Shown: positions 35,353 to 44,953, counted from the first letter of the stretch. The stretch is 64,000 nucleotides of DNA from Herbaspirillum sp. (GCF_017744395.1 NZ_JAGIBI010000001.1:62001-126000), one strand, 5' to 3'. The notes: generated from the sequence alone by a model not told the origin. Translations and numbers: made by a program.

Positions 35353-37170
35353 ATGAACAAGCAGAATCCGCAGCAACCCTCTCCTGATGTTCCCGCGTGG
35401 CTGGCGCAGATGTCCGATCCGAAATTCTGGGCCTCGCTGCCATCCCAATTCCAATCGCAATTCCAGCATCTCCAGCCCGCGTTGCAAGCCTTCCCCAATA
35501 TGGCTTTTCCATTTGGCGGCGCAGCCGGCGCGGGACAGTTCGACCCATCGTCGCTGGTGAAACAGCTGGGCGAACTGGGCGCTTCGCTGGATGCGGCCGA
35601 CATGGTGCGCCTGCAGCAGGATTACGCGCAGCAGTTTTCCGAACTCTGGCAAGCGGCGATGTCGGCCAGGGTGCCCCCGGTTACCGACCGCCGCTTGAGC
35701 GCGCCGGCCTGGCAGGAGAGTTCGTACTTCGCGTTCCAGGCGGCCGCTTACCAGCTCAATTCGCGCTTCCTGCTGGCCCTGGCCGATGCCGTCAAAGGCA
35801 GCGACAAGGTACGCAACAGGGTGCGCTTTGCGGTGCAGCAAATGATCGATGCGATGTCGCCGGCCAACTTCCTGGCGACCAATCCGGTCGCCCAGCAAAA
35901 GGTGATCGAGACCGGCGGCGAAAGCCTGACCAAGGGCATCGCGCAATTGATCGCGGACCTGCAGAAGGGGCACGTCTCGCAGACCGATGAAACCGCTTTC
36001 GAAGTCGGCAAGGACGTCGGCGCCAGCGAAGGTTCGGTGATCTACGAGAACGAACTGTTCCAGCTGATCCAGTACAAGCCGCTGACCAAGACCGTGCATG
36101 CGGTGCCGCTGCTGATCGTGCCGCCTTGCATCAACAAGTTCTACATCCTCGACCTGCAGCCGCAGAATTCGCTGGTGCGCTACACGGTCGAGCAGGGCCA
36201 TACGGTGTTCCTGATCTCCTGGCGCAATGCCGACGCTTCTGTCGATGGCGCGACCTGGGACCAGTACGTCGACGGCGCTGTCGCCAACGCCATCCATATC
36301 GTCCAGGAAGTCAGCAAGCAGCCGCAGATCAATGCGCTGGGCTTCTGCGTCGGCGGCACCATCCTGTCGTGCGCGCTGGCGCTGCTGGCCGCGCGCGGCG
36401 AGGATCCGGTATCGAGCCTGACGCTGCTGACCACTTTCCTCGATTTTTCCGATACCGGCGCCATCGATGTCTATATCGACGAGATGCAGCTGGCCATGCG
36501 CGAGCAGATGATCGGCAAGCGCGGCCTGATGGCCGGGCGCGATTTCGCCAGCGCGTTTTCCAGCCTGCGGCCCAACGACCTGCTGTGGAACTACGTCGAG
36601 TCCAACTACCTCAAGGGCGAGGCGCCGACCGCGTTCGACCTGCTGTACTGGAATGCGGACAGCACCAACCTGCCGGGGCCGATGTTCTGCTACTACCTGC
36701 GCCACATGTACCTGGAGAATGCCCTGAAGGACCCAGGCCGGCTGACGGTGGCCGGCGAGAAGATCGACCTGCGCAAGATCACCGCGCCGGCGTTCATCTA
36801 CGCCTCGCGCGAAGACCACATCGTGCCGTGGAAGTCGGCGTATGCGACGGTGGGGCTGATCAACGCCTCCCGGCGCGCCAACAACCGTTTCGTGCTGGGC
36901 GCATCCGGCCACATCGCCGGGGTGATCAATCCGGCCTCGAAGAACAAGCGCAATTACTGGGTCAACGACAAGCTGGAAGCCGATCCCGATGCCTGGTTCG
37001 CCAAGGCCAAGGAACATCCCGGCAGCTGGTGGACCGAGTGGGCGGCTTTCCTGGGCAAGCATGGCGGGCGCAAGGTCGCCGCGCCGAAGGCGGCGGGTTC
37101 GGCCAAGTACCGGCAGATCGAGCCGGCGCCGGGGCGCTACGTCAAGGTGAAGGCGGACCAGGTCATCTGA
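35353..37170 (+). CDS. phaC: Class I poly(R)-hydroxyalkanoate synthase
   Basis: The 605-residue granule-bound enzyme polymerises (R)-3-hydroxyacyl-CoA. The lipase-like box GFCVGG holds nucleophile Cys332, with Asp488 in SREDHIVPW and His520 in GASGHIAGV completing the triad. Asp-to-His spacing is 32 residues, against 28 in the Cupriavidus enzyme as I recall it, owing to four extra residues in NASRRANNRF. Length matches class I. The N-terminus is Gln-rich. phaB lies downstream; no phaA is in the window. Confidence 0.97.
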   Translation: MNKQNPQQPSPDVPAWLAQMSDPKFWASLPSQFQSQFQHLQPALQAFPNMAFPFGGAAGAGQFDPSSLVKQLGELGASLDAADMVRLQQDYAQQFSELWQAAMSARVPPVTDRRLSAPAWQESSYFAFQAAAYQLNSRFLLALADAVKGSDKVRNRVRFAVQQMIDAMSPANFLATNPVAQQKVIETGGESLTKGIAQLIADLQKGHVSQTDETAFEVGKDVGASEGSVIYENELFQLIQYKPLTKTVHAVPLLIVPPCINKFYILDLQPQNSLVRYTVEQGHTVFLISWRNADASVDGATWDQYVDGAVANAIHIVQEVSKQPQINALGFCVGGTILSCALALLAARGEDPVSSLTLLTTFLDFSDTGAIDVYIDEMQLAMREQMIGKRGLMAGRDFASAFSSLRPNDLLWNYVESNYLKGEAPTAFDLLYWNADSTNLPGPMFCYYLRHMYLENALKDPGRLTVAGEKIDLRKITAPAFIYASREDHIVPWKSAYATVGLINASRRANNRFVLGASGHIAGVINPASKNKRNYWVNDKLEADPDAWFAKAKEHPGSWWTEWAAFLGKHGGRKVAAPKAAGSAKYRQIEPAPGRYVKVKADQVI

Positions 37171-37223
37171 GAGCGGAGGTTCACGCTGCGGCCAGCCGGC
37201 CGGAGGAAAAAGGATTCAGGAAC

Positions 37224-37239
37224 GCCGACGGCAGTCGGC
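37224..37239. other. Short hairpin in the phaC-phaB gap
   Basis: GCCGAC and GTCGGC pair around a 4-nt loop in the 156-bp gap between phaC and phaB. No T run follows, so it may only slow transcription or protect mRNA ends. Confidence 0.35.
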
Positions 37240-37326
37240 ACACTGGAAAATGCGGACGCAGAGCAGACGCGAGAGAGGGGAGAGCTTGATATCCCCGGTA
37301 ATTAATCGACATCAGGAGATAGCATT

Positions 37327-38067
37327 ATGAGCAAGCGTATCGCATATGTGACCGGAGGCATGGGCGGCATCGGAACCGCCATCTGCACACGCCTTTGCCA
37401 GGACGGCTATACCGTCGTGGCGGGTTGCGGTCCGAATTCCGCACGCAAGGACAAATGGCTGGCGGCCATGCGCGAAAAGGGTTTCGACATCCACGCGTCC
37501 GAGGGCAACGTCTCCGACTGGGAGTCGACCAAGGCGGCCTTCGAGAAGGTGCGCGCCGAGATCGGCGAAGTCGACGTGCTGGTCAACAACGCCGGCATCA
37601 CCCGCGACGGCCAGTTCCGCAAGATGAGCAAGGCCGACTGGGACGCGGTCATCGACACCAACCTCAATTCCCTGTTCAACGTCACCAAGCAAGTCATCGA
37701 CGGCATGGTCGAGCGCGGCTTCGGGCGCATCATCAACATCTCTTCCGTCAACGGCCAGAAGGGCCAGTTCGGGCAGACCAACTATTCGACCGCGAAGGCC
37801 GGCATCCACGGCTTCACCATGGCGCTGGCGCAGGAAGTGGCGACCAAGGGCGTGACCGTCAACACCGTCTCGCCTGGCTATATCGGTACCGACATGGTGC
37901 GCGCGATCCGTCCGGAAGTGCTGGAGAAGATCGTTTCCGGGATCCCGGTCAAGCGCCTGGGCGAGCCGGAGGAAATCGCCTCCATCGTCGCCTGGATCGC
38001 GTCAAGCGAAGGCGGCTACGCCACCGGTTCCGACTTCTCGCTGAACGGCGGCCTGTACATGGGCTGA
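37327..38067 (+). CDS. phaB: NADPH-dependent acetoacetyl-CoA reductase
   Basis: The 246-residue short-chain dehydrogenase supplies (R)-3-hydroxybutyryl-CoA to PhaC. The cofactor site is TGGMGGIGTAI, NNAGITRD is present, and the catalytic residues are the Ser of ISSVNG, Tyr153 and the Lys of YSTAK. Length is identical to that of Cupriavidus PhaB. CAGGAG lies 9 nt before the ATG. A 14-bp-stem hairpin follows its stop. Confidence 0.96.
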   Translation: MSKRIAYVTGGMGGIGTAICTRLCQDGYTVVAGCGPNSARKDKWLAAMREKGFDIHASEGNVSDWESTKAAFEKVRAEIGEVDVLVNNAGITRDGQFRKMSKADWDAVIDTNLNSLFNVTKQVIDGMVERGFGRIINISSVNGQKGQFGQTNYSTAKAGIHGFTMALAQEVATKGVTVNTVSPGYIGTDMVRAIRPEVLEKIVSGIPVKRLGEPEEIASIVAWIASSEGGYATGSDFSLNGGLYMG

Positions 38068-38075
38068 TGCAATTT

Positions 38076-38114
38076 GCCGCAGCCGGCGCGGCTTGCGCCG
38101 GCTGCGGCATTTAT
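38076..38114 (+). terminator. Very stable hairpin, probable phaB terminator
   Basis: GCCGCAGCCGGCGC (38076-38089) and GCGCCGGCTGCGGC (38095-38108) form a perfect 14-bp stem with a 5-nt loop, followed by the modest T-rich stretch ATTTATT. Confidence 0.75.
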
Positions 38115-38160
38115 TCATCGCATCGCAATATTGGTTTGCCCATTCCCGCACTTTCCCCCC

Positions 38161-38166
38161 TATAAT
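38161..38166 (+). promoter_or_regulatory. Probable phaR promoter -10 element
   Basis: A perfect TATAAT sits in the 290-bp gap between phaB and phaR, after a C-rich run. TTGCCC about 19 bp upstream could be a weak -35. The leader to phaR would be about 185 nt and contains no other gene that I can support. Confidence 0.45.
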
Positions 38167-38357
38167 GTCCAAGCATGCTGCCCTGCAAAAGCGGGGTGGC
38201 ATCGTGCTGGAACGAGTAGGACAAAATAAAAAAGACCGAGCAAGAGAGGACAGACAGGAATGTCCCGGACGTATGCGGGCTGGGCAACTGAAGCGGCCCG
38301 CAATCGCTGCAAACAATGACCGCAACAGCGGCAGAGAAGAGAGACTGGACTTCAGAG

Positions 38358-38915
38358 ATGACTACTGCAAAAAATTCGGCCGATCGCTTGATCAAGAAGT
38401 ATCCCAACCGCCGTCTTTACGATACCCAGACCAGTTCCTACATCACCTTGACCGACGTCAAGCAGCTGGTGCTGGACAATGAGGAATTCACCGTGGTCGA
38501 CGCCAAGAACGGCGACGACCTGACCCGCAGCATCCTGCTGCAGATCATCCTGGAAGAAGAGTCGCACGGCGCGCCGATGTTCTCCAGCGCGGCGCTGTCG
38601 CAGATCATCCGCTACTACGGCCACGCCATGCAGGGCATGATGGGCTCCTACCTGGAAAAGAACATCCAGACCTTCATCGACATCCAGAACAAGCTGGCCG
38701 AGAACTCCAAGGGCTTCTACGAAGGCAAGCCGTTCAGCCCCGAGATGTGGACCCAGTTCATGAACGTGCAGGGGCCGATGATGCAGGGCATGATGAGCAA
38801 CTACATCGAGCAGAGCAAGAACCTGTTCATCCAGATGCAGGAGCAGATGCAAAGCCAGACCAAGAACATGTTCGGCACTTTCCCGTTCGGCAATGCGCCG
38901 GACCAGAAGAAGTAA
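38358..38915 (+). CDS. phaR: PHA synthesis repressor PhaR (PhbF)
   Basis: The 185-residue protein starts with the PHA accumulation DNA-binding domain, IKKYPNRRLYDTQTSSYITLTDVK, followed by a C-terminal region rich in Met and Gln (MMQGMMSNYIEQSK) that binds PHA granules. The family represses phasin genes and its own gene until polymer titrates it away. It is called PhbF in Herbaspirillum. The long leader before it would suit autoregulation. Confidence 0.96.
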   Translation: MTTAKNSADRLIKKYPNRRLYDTQTSSYITLTDVKQLVLDNEEFTVVDAKNGDDLTRSILLQIILEEESHGAPMFSSAALSQIIRYYGHAMQGMMGSYLEKNIQTFIDIQNKLAENSKGFYEGKPFSPEMWTQFMNVQGPMMQGMMSNYIEQSKNLFIQMQEQMQSQTKNMFGTFPFGNAPDQKK

Positions 38916-38943
38916 GGCGAAGCGCAACTGTTCGACTTCCAAG

Positions 38944-38963
38944 CGGCCCTGACGGGCCGTTTT
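38944..38963 (+). terminator. Terminator after phaR
   Basis: CGGCCC (38944-38949) and GGGCCG (38954-38959) form a stem with a TGAC loop, followed by TTTT. Confidence 0.72.
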
Positions 38964-39120
38964 GCATTTTGGCAAGGCTTGCTGCGCTTGCGTCGCAAAT
39001 ATGCGCCAGAAATATCGCCCAAAACTACGGGAAAAGGGCGAAAGGTGACGAACAAGGTACAATACCGCCCTGATTTTTAAAGCATTTTTCCGTTTCAGCC
39101 AGTTTTCCTGCCAGCCCATC

Positions 39121-40497
39121 ATGTCCAACCCATCCTCTCCCAATACCCCGGCCCTGCCCAAGGTCGGTTTCGTTTCCCTCGGTTGCCCAAAGGCGCTGGT
39201 CGATTCCGAGCAGATCCTGACCCAGCTGCGCGCCGAAGGCTATGACACCGCCAAGTCCTACGACGGCGCCGACCTGGTGATCGTCAACACTTGCGGCTTC
39301 ATCGACGCCGCGGTGCAGGAGTCGCTGGATGCCATCGGCGAGGCGCTCAATGAAAACGGCAAGGTGATCGTCACCGGTTGCCTGGGCGCGAAGAAGGATG
39401 CCGACGGCGACGACATCATCCAGAAGATCCACCCCAAGGTGCTGGAAGTGACCGGTCCGCACGCGGTCGGAGAAGTGATGCAGGCGGTGCACAAGCACCT
39501 GCCCAAGCCGCATGAACCCTTCATCGACCTGGTGCCGCCGCAGGGCGTCAAGCTCACGCCCAAGCATTTCGCCTACCTGAAGATTTCCGAAGGCTGCAAC
39601 CATCGCTGCAGCTTCTGCATCATCCCGTCCATGCGCGGCGACCTGGTGTCGCGCCCGATCGCCGATGTCATGCTGGAGGCGGAAAACCTGTTCAAGGCCG
39701 GCGTCAAGGAACTGCTGGTGATTTCGCAGGACACCAGCGCCTACGGCGTGGACGTCAAGTTCCGCACCGGCTTCTGGAACGGCAAGCCGATCAAGACCCA
39801 CATGACGCAACTGGTCGGCGCGCTCGGCGAGCTGGCCGCGCAGTACGGCGCCTGGGTGCGCCTGCACTATGTCTATCCGTATCCGCATGTGGACCAGATC
39901 ATCCCGCTGATGGCAGAGGGCAAGATCCTGCCGTACCTGGACGTGCCGCTGCAGCATGCGCACCCGGATGTGTTGAAGCGCATGAAGCGCCCCGCCAACG
40001 GCGAGAAGAATATCGAGCGCATCCAGGCCTGGCGCGCCATGTGCCCGGACCTGACGATCCGCTCCACCTTCATCGCCGGCTTCCCGGGCGAGACCGAGGC
40101 GGAGTTCGAATACCTGCTGGACTTCCTCAAGGAAGCCGAGATCGACCGCCTGGGCTGCTTCGCCTATTCGCCGGTGGAAGGCGCGACCGCCAACGAGATC
40201 GCCAACCCGGTGCCGGAAGAAGTCCGCGAAGAGCGCCGCGCCCGCGTCATGCAGCTGCAGGAAGAGATTTCCAAGAAGCGCCTGCAAGCCAAGGTCGGCA
40301 AGACGCTGCGCGTGCTGATCGATGAGGTCGACCGCAACGGCGGCACCGGCCGCACCTATTCGGACGCGCCGGAAATCGACGGCGTGGTCTACGTGAAGCC
40401 ACCGTTCGAACCGCATCGCAAGCTGGTGGTGGGCCAGTTCGTCGATGTGCGCATTACGGCTGCCGATGCCCACGACCTGTGGGGCGCGGCCGAGTGA
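39121..40497 (+). CDS. rimO: Ribosomal protein S12 methylthiotransferase RimO
   Basis: The 458-residue radical-SAM enzyme adds a methylthio group to an aspartate of ribosomal protein S12. The radical-SAM cluster cysteines are Cys159, Cys163 and Cys166 in CNHRCSFC. The N-terminal MTTase domain has Cys22 in [10 protein letters not shown] plus NTCGF and TGCLG for the auxiliary cluster. The C-terminal TRAM domain covers the last 65 residues. Its stop overlaps the next start by 4 bp. Confidence 0.97.
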   Translation: MSNPSSPNTPALPKVGFVSLGCPKALVDSEQILTQLRAEGYDTAKSYDGADLVIVNTCGFIDAAVQESLDAIGEALNENGKVIVTGCLGAKKDADGDDIIQKIHPKVLEVTGPHAVGEVMQAVHKHLPKPHEPFIDLVPPQGVKLTPKHFAYLKISEGCNHRCSFCIIPSMRGDLVSRPIADVMLEAENLFKAGVKELLVISQDTSAYGVDVKFRTGFWNGKPIKTHMTQLVGALGELAAQYGAWVRLHYVYPYPHVDQIIPLMAEGKILPYLDVPLQHAHPDVLKRMKRPANGEKNIERIQAWRAMCPDLTIRSTFIAGFPGETEAEFEYLLDFLKEAEIDRLGCFAYSPVEGATANEIANPVPEEVREERRARVMQLQEEISKKRLQAKVGKTLRVLIDEVDRNGGTGRTYSDAPEIDGVVYVKPPFEPHRKLVVGQFVDVRITAADAHDLWGAAE

Positions 40498-40910
40498 GGG
40501 GGCGCTTCCCGGGGCTGCGCCGCCTGGTCTGCGCGGCGGCGCTGTTGTCCTGCTTTCACGCGGCATTGGCCGACGGCATCGCCGCGGCGCCGGCCGGTTC
40601 CTTGCAGCGAATCCTGATGGGGCGTGCCGTGGTGCTGCGCGGCGACATCGGTGGCCGCCAGATCCAGTTGTCGCTGCAGCCGAAGAAAAACGAGGACGGG
40701 CTGGAAGGGAGTTATTTCTTTTTCGGCGACTCGCAGGAAATCCTGGTCGCGGGCGAAGTGGAGGGCGATGACCTGGTGATGGAAGAGTCGGTCAATGGCC
40801 GGGATGTGTCCGGCCAGTGGGAAGGGCATCGCCAGGGGGCTGCCATCAGCGGCACCTGGTCCAGCGCCGACGGAACTGTCACCAAGCCGTTCTTCCTGCA
40901 GCTTCCCTGA
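40494..40910 (+). CDS. Secreted hypothetical protein overlapping rimO
   Basis: The 138-residue product has a signal peptide ([19 protein letters not shown]). The mature domain of about 110 residues is predicted all-beta, with [22 protein letters not shown] and [27 protein letters not shown] and a closing [16 protein letters not shown]. This looks like a small beta-sandwich or barrel. The GTG at 40494 overlaps the rimO stop as GTGA, suggesting translational coupling; a GTG at 40479 is also in frame. I recognise no named family. Confidence 0.75.
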   Translation: MRGRFPGLRRLVCAAALLSCFHAALADGIAAAPAGSLQRILMGRAVVLRGDIGGRQIQLSLQPKKNEDGLEGSYFFFGDSQEILVAGEVEGDDLVMEESVNGRDVSGQWEGHRQGAAISGTWSSADGTVTKPFFLQLP

Positions 40911-41070
40911 GTATTCTCCGGGCGCATCGCCGCGATGCGCCTTCCTTTGGGGGCGATGCCCCCGTCTTCCCCGCTATTGAACGCTGCGCGCAACTTGTTG
41001 TCCGCGTATAGTGAGCTTTTTCCGAGGCGGCACTGTATCGCTGCCGCCATTTCGTCGCAGAGGCCGATTC

Positions 41071-42240
41071 GTGTCAGAACAAAAAAATACCCCGCAGACT
41101 TCCCTGATCCATAGCAGCTATCGCGCCCCGGACGGCTTCGAGGCGTTTCCGGTCGGCATCCATCATGCTTCCACCGTGCTGTTCCCCAATGTCGCGGCCA
41201 TGCGCTCGCGCGACTGGCGCGAAAAGCTGGGCTATACCTATGGCCTGCACGGTACGCCGACCAGCTTCGTGCTGGAGGCCCGGCTGGCCGAGATAGAAGG
41301 CGGCCGGTATTGCCGCGTCACCCCCAGCGGCCTGGCGGCGATCGCGATGATCAATTTCGCCTTCCTGAAAACCGGCGAGGATGTGCTGCTGCCGGACAAT
41401 GTCTATGGCCCCAGCAAGGATCTCGGGCAATGGCTGCAGCGCGATTTCAACATTACGGCGCGCTTCTACGATCCGATGATCGGCGCCGGCATCGCCGACC
41501 TGATCGAACCCAATACGCGCCTGGTCTGGACCGAGGCGCCGGGTTCGGTCTCGATGGAAGTGCCGGATATTCCCGCCATCTGCCGCGCCGCCCATGACAA
41601 GGGCGTGCTGGTGGCCATCGACAACACCTGGGCGGCAGGCCTGGCGTTCAAGGCGTTCGAGCATGGCGTGGACATCGTCATGCAGGCCCTCACCAAGTAC
41701 CAGTCCGGCGGTTCCGATGTCTTGATGGGCGCGGTGATCGTGCGCGACCAGGCGCTCAACGAGCGGCTGGAGCTGGCGCATATGCGCCTCGGTTTCGGCG
41801 TCGGCATGGACGACGTCTACCTGGTGCTGCGCAGCCTGGCGTCGATGCGACTGCGTTTCGAAGCGCACGACGCGGCCGCGCGCAAGGTCGCGGGATGGCT
41901 CAAGCAGCGGCCGGAAATTGCCGCAGTGCTGCACCCCGCGTTCGAGGATTGCCCGGGGCATGCGGTCTGGAAACGCGATTTCACCGGGGCGGGCGGCCTG
42001 TTTTCGGTGATCTTCGATCCGCGCTTCAGCGAAGAGCAGACCGACCGTTTTGTCGACAGCCTGCGCCTGTTCAAGATCGGCTATAGCTGGGGCGGGGCGC
42101 ACAGCTTGTGCGTGCCTTACCGGATGCGCGGCATGCGGCGCCAGTGGGAGCGGGAAGGCCAATTGGTCCGTTTCAATATCGGCCTGGAATCCCCGGAAGA
42201 CCTCATCGGCGATATCGAGCAGGCGCTGGCGCGGATGTAA
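41071..42240 (+). CDS. metC: Cystathionine beta-lyase-type Cys/Met metabolism PLP enzyme
   Basis: The 389-residue enzyme belongs to the Cys/Met metabolism PLP family. The PLP lysine is Lys209 in LTKYQSGGSD. YTYGLHGTPTSFVLE, TPSGLAAIA and DNTWAAGL fit the cystathionine beta-lyase branch, which makes homocysteine in methionine synthesis. The start is taken as the GTG at 41071; the ATG at 41011 adds a basic leader not typical of the family. Related activities such as gamma-lyase cannot be excluded. Confidence 0.85.
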   Translation: MSEQKNTPQTSLIHSSYRAPDGFEAFPVGIHHASTVLFPNVAAMRSRDWREKLGYTYGLHGTPTSFVLEARLAEIEGGRYCRVTPSGLAAIAMINFAFLKTGEDVLLPDNVYGPSKDLGQWLQRDFNITARFYDPMIGAGIADLIEPNTRLVWTEAPGSVSMEVPDIPAICRAAHDKGVLVAIDNTWAAGLAFKAFEHGVDIVMQALTKYQSGGSDVLMGAVIVRDQALNERLELAHMRLGFGVGMDDVYLVLRSLASMRLRFEAHDAAARKVAGWLKQRPEIAAVLHPAFEDCPGHAVWKRDFTGAGGLFSVIFDPRFSEEQTDRFVDSLRLFKIGYSWGGAHSLCVPYRMRGMRRQWEREGQLVRFNIGLESPEDLIGDIEQALARM

Positions 42241-42831
42241 TCGCCGGCACGGCATCAGGGGCGGCGCTTCCAATCGTTTTCCGGTTTGGCGTTGAAATAA
42301 AGGAAATGTTGCCTCTTTTCATCCCTTTACCGGATGCGATGACCCTCTACACTCTTTTTCAATTGCTGCCGTGTTGCGCAAACGGCGTAAGCCCTTGTAA
42401 AAATATGCAAGTTTCGGCCGTCGCGGCATGGAACAAAATTACATTGAAGACTTCAACAGGGCCTTCTGTTCTACGGATGAGCTAGTCGTTGCCAAGCAAC
42501 ATAAGCTCCGGATGTACAAATAATTTACATTTGATTTTGTTTCAATAACGACAATTTTTTTGTGAGTTTCATTGCGGAAATTTTTTCTGTTTCAAAAATT
42601 GAAATACTCACGGAATCCTTTTGCCATCAGCACTCAAAGTTTCTTCAATTGTATCGGTTGAAATAAAAACTCAATTTTGTAAGATAAACTCCTACAAAAT
42701 GTACGAGGTCGTATCTGACGAAAAATACCGACCAAGTCTAATTTCCCGCCTTTCTCCCCCCCCTCAGAATTGGCTTGCAGTCAAGTAAATGTAACTGACT
42801 GTAAGTAGTTTTCTTTTGAGGCGGGGTGCAA
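42241..42831 (+). promoter_or_regulatory. Long AT-rich region upstream of flhD
   Basis: This 591-bp stretch has no credible gene and is much more AT-rich than its surroundings. A sigma-70-like promoter, TTGAAA (42658-42663) with TAAGAT (42680-42685) and a 16-bp spacer, would give a leader of about 140 nt. Nearer flhD, TTGCAGTCA (42775-42783) and TGACTGTAA (42796-42804) form a near-perfect dyad with one mismatch. Long regulated leaders are usual for the flagellar master operon. Confidence 0.55.
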
Positions 42832-43149
42832 ATGAATACCAACGACATGATGGCGGAGATTCGCGACGCCAACCTGAGCTATCTCATGTTGGCGCAGCAG
42901 ATGATCCGTTCCGACAAGCCGACGGCGATTTTCCGGCTCGGCATCAGCGCCGAGATCGCGGACCTGATCGAAGGCCTGAGCAATGCGCAGATCATGAAGT
43001 TGGCCGCCACGAACATGATGCTGACGCGCTTTCGCTTCGACGACAGCGCCATCCTCGGCATGCTGACCAACTACAACAAGGACAAAAGCCTGGCCCAGTC
43101 GCATGCGGCCATTCTGATGGCTTGTCAGCCCAGCGAACAAATTTCGTAA
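42832..43149 (+). CDS. flhD: Flagellar master regulator subunit FlhD
   Basis: The 105-residue protein matches FlhD, with the IRDANLSYLMLAQQMIRSDKPTAIFRLGIS core and a C-terminal helix pair. FlhD and FlhC form a heterohexamer that activates class II flagellar promoters with sigma 70. GAGGCGGGG lies shortly before the ATG at 42832. flhC follows after 162 bp that contain an imperfect hairpin (GCGGCGC at 43169-43175 with GCGCCGC at 43194-43200). Confidence 0.95.
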   Translation: MNTNDMMAEIRDANLSYLMLAQQMIRSDKPTAIFRLGISAEIADLIEGLSNAQIMKLAATNMMLTRFRFDDSAILGMLTNYNKDKSLAQSHAAILMACQPSEQIS

Positions 43150-43311
43150 AACAACAAGACAAGAGGGGGCGGCGCTGCTGCATAGCAGTCAACGCGCCGC
43201 AGGGAAAGACGTTGAGCAGGACATAAACAGGTCTTGGAAGTTTGCAGTCCGACGTTCCGCTTACAGGTGGGTAGCGGGACGGATCGATACGAAATCATCG
43301 GGGGAATTAGC

Positions 43312-43911
43312 ATGGCTAAGAAAAGCGTTGTCACAGAGGCGCAGGAAATTCAGTTGGCCATAGAATTGATCAACCTGGGAGCCAGGCTCCAGTTGCTGGA
43401 ATCGGAAACTTCACTGTCGCGCGAGCGTTTGCTGAAGCTGTACAAGGAATTGAAAGGCGTTTCGCCGCCCAAGGGCATGCTGCCGTTTTCGACGGACTGG
43501 TTCATTACCTGGCAGCCCAACATCCATTCCTCGCTGTTCATCAACATCCATAAATACCTGATCGAGCATGCGCGCATCTCGGGTATCGAGGCGGTGATGA
43601 AGGCTTACAAGCTCTATCTGGAACAGGTCGGCCAGGCCGATCCGGGCGAGCCGGTGCTATCGCTGACCCGGGCCTGGACGCTGGTGCGCTTTTTCGAAAG
43701 CAAGATGCTGATGACCACCCCCTGTTGCAAGTGCAGCGGCCATTTCGTGGTGCATCGCCTCGACCTGCACCAGGATTACCTGTGCGGGCTGTGCCATATG
43801 CCTTCGCGCGCCGGCAAGACCAAGAAGGCCAAGGATGCCGTGGTCGCGCTGGTCGAGCCCGCCATGCTGCCGGTGGCGGCATCCGCGCCGCTGGCGGCGG
43901 TGGCCGCCTGA
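43312..43911 (+). CDS. flhC: Flagellar master regulator subunit FlhC
   Basis: The 199-residue protein is the DNA-contacting partner of FlhD. Its zinc site is formed by cysteines in PCCKC (138, 139, 141) and LCGLC (158, 161), matching the E. coli ligands in position. The C-terminus carries an extra Ala/Val/Pro-rich tail. The ATG at 43312 follows a GGGGG run. A membrane-anchored methyltransferase gene follows on the same strand. Confidence 0.95.
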   Translation: MAKKSVVTEAQEIQLAIELINLGARLQLLESETSLSRERLLKLYKELKGVSPPKGMLPFSTDWFITWQPNIHSSLFINIHKYLIEHARISGIEAVMKAYKLYLEQVGQADPGEPVLSLTRAWTLVRFFESKMLMTTPCCKCSGHFVVHRLDLHQDYLCGLCHMPSRAGKTKKAKDAVVALVEPAMLPVAASAPLAAVAA

Positions 43912-43973
43912 AGCTTGTCCGTATTTCCCGTCTCTTGCGGCATGCGCAGACCAGGATGAGGCCGTTCGCATAG

Positions 43974-44780
43974 ATGCCCGCAGACCAGAATGATCCCGGC
44001 GTTCGCCGCAAGCCTTTGCTGCAGGCGCCGGCTATCCAGGCGCTGTTTCTCTTCTGTATTGGCCTGGTCGGCGCCAATGTGCTGGACGTGCTGGCCCAGC
44101 GCGCCGGACTCGCGCCGTTTTCCCCGCTCCAGACATCCCTGCTGCATGGCGTGATCGCCGCGCTGCTGGCGCGCTTGCGCCGCATGGCGGCCTGGTGGTG
44201 GTTCATCCTGCTGGTATTCCCGGCCGCCGCGCAGGGCGTGGCGCGCCTGCATCTTCCTTCCTGGCTGTTCCTGGCCGTTTTCCTGTTCATGCTGGTGCTG
44301 TTCTGGTCGACCTTCCGCAGCCAGGTGCCGTTCTATCCCTCCGGCCTGCCGGCATGGAATGCGGTGGCCGGGCTGCTGCCGGCCGGGCGCCCGATCCGCT
44401 TCATGGATATCGGCAGCGGCCTGGGCGGCGCCGTGCTGAACCTCTCGCAGCGCCGGCCGGACAGCGAATTCACCGGCATCGAGATCGCCCCTTTGCCCTG
44501 GCTGGTGAGCCGGGTGCGCGCCGCGCTGGCGGGGAATCGTTGCCGCTTTGTCCGGGGCGATTACCTGCAGCTCGATTTCGCCGACTACGACGTGGTGTTC
44601 GCCTACCTGTCGCCGGCCGCCATGACCGCGCTGTGGCAGAAGGCATCGGCGGAAATGCGCCCGGGCTCCCTGTTGCTCAGCTACGAATTCCATATCCCGG
44701 GGGCGCCGCCGGACATCGTGGTGCAGCCGGACGGGGGCGGGCCGGTGCTGCACGGATGGCGCATGGCATCGGCGGCGTGA
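43974..44780 (+). CDS. Membrane-anchored class I SAM-dependent methyltransferase
   Basis: The 268-residue protein has three or four hydrophobic helices in residues 20-112. A Rossmann methyltransferase domain follows, with motif I FMDIGSGLGG (Asp145 to Gly152), an acidic loop at GIEIAPLPW, and FADYDVVFAYLSP as motif IV. It lies between flhC and motA in a motility block. Its substrate is unknown; protein, lipid and quinone methylation are all possible. No SET or protein-arginine motifs are seen. Confidence 0.82.
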   Translation: MPADQNDPGVRRKPLLQAPAIQALFLFCIGLVGANVLDVLAQRAGLAPFSPLQTSLLHGVIAALLARLRRMAAWWWFILLVFPAAAQGVARLHLPSWLFLAVFLFMLVLFWSTFRSQVPFYPSGLPAWNAVAGLLPAGRPIRFMDIGSGLGGAVLNLSQRRPDSEFTGIEIAPLPWLVSRVRAALAGNRCRFVRGDYLQLDFADYDVVFAYLSPAAMTALWQKASAEMRPGSLLLSYEFHIPGAPPDIVVQPDGGGPVLHGWRMASAA

Positions 44781-44953
44781 GCGGCAGGGGAAAGCAGGTC
44801 GAGACGGAACGTATTAAGTTTCCCGTTTTCCAGCCGTAAATCGAAAAGGAAGGACGTTTTTCGGATATGTATTCCCCCATTTGCTTGAATGGAATACATG
44901 TAATCTGACGAACGTGAAAATACACTCAACGCCACTGGGACGGGAGTAGGCAC

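Noticed and set aside
42241-42831. Protein-coding gene before flhD
   Set aside because: The short frames here are broken by many stops, start poorly and show no domain.
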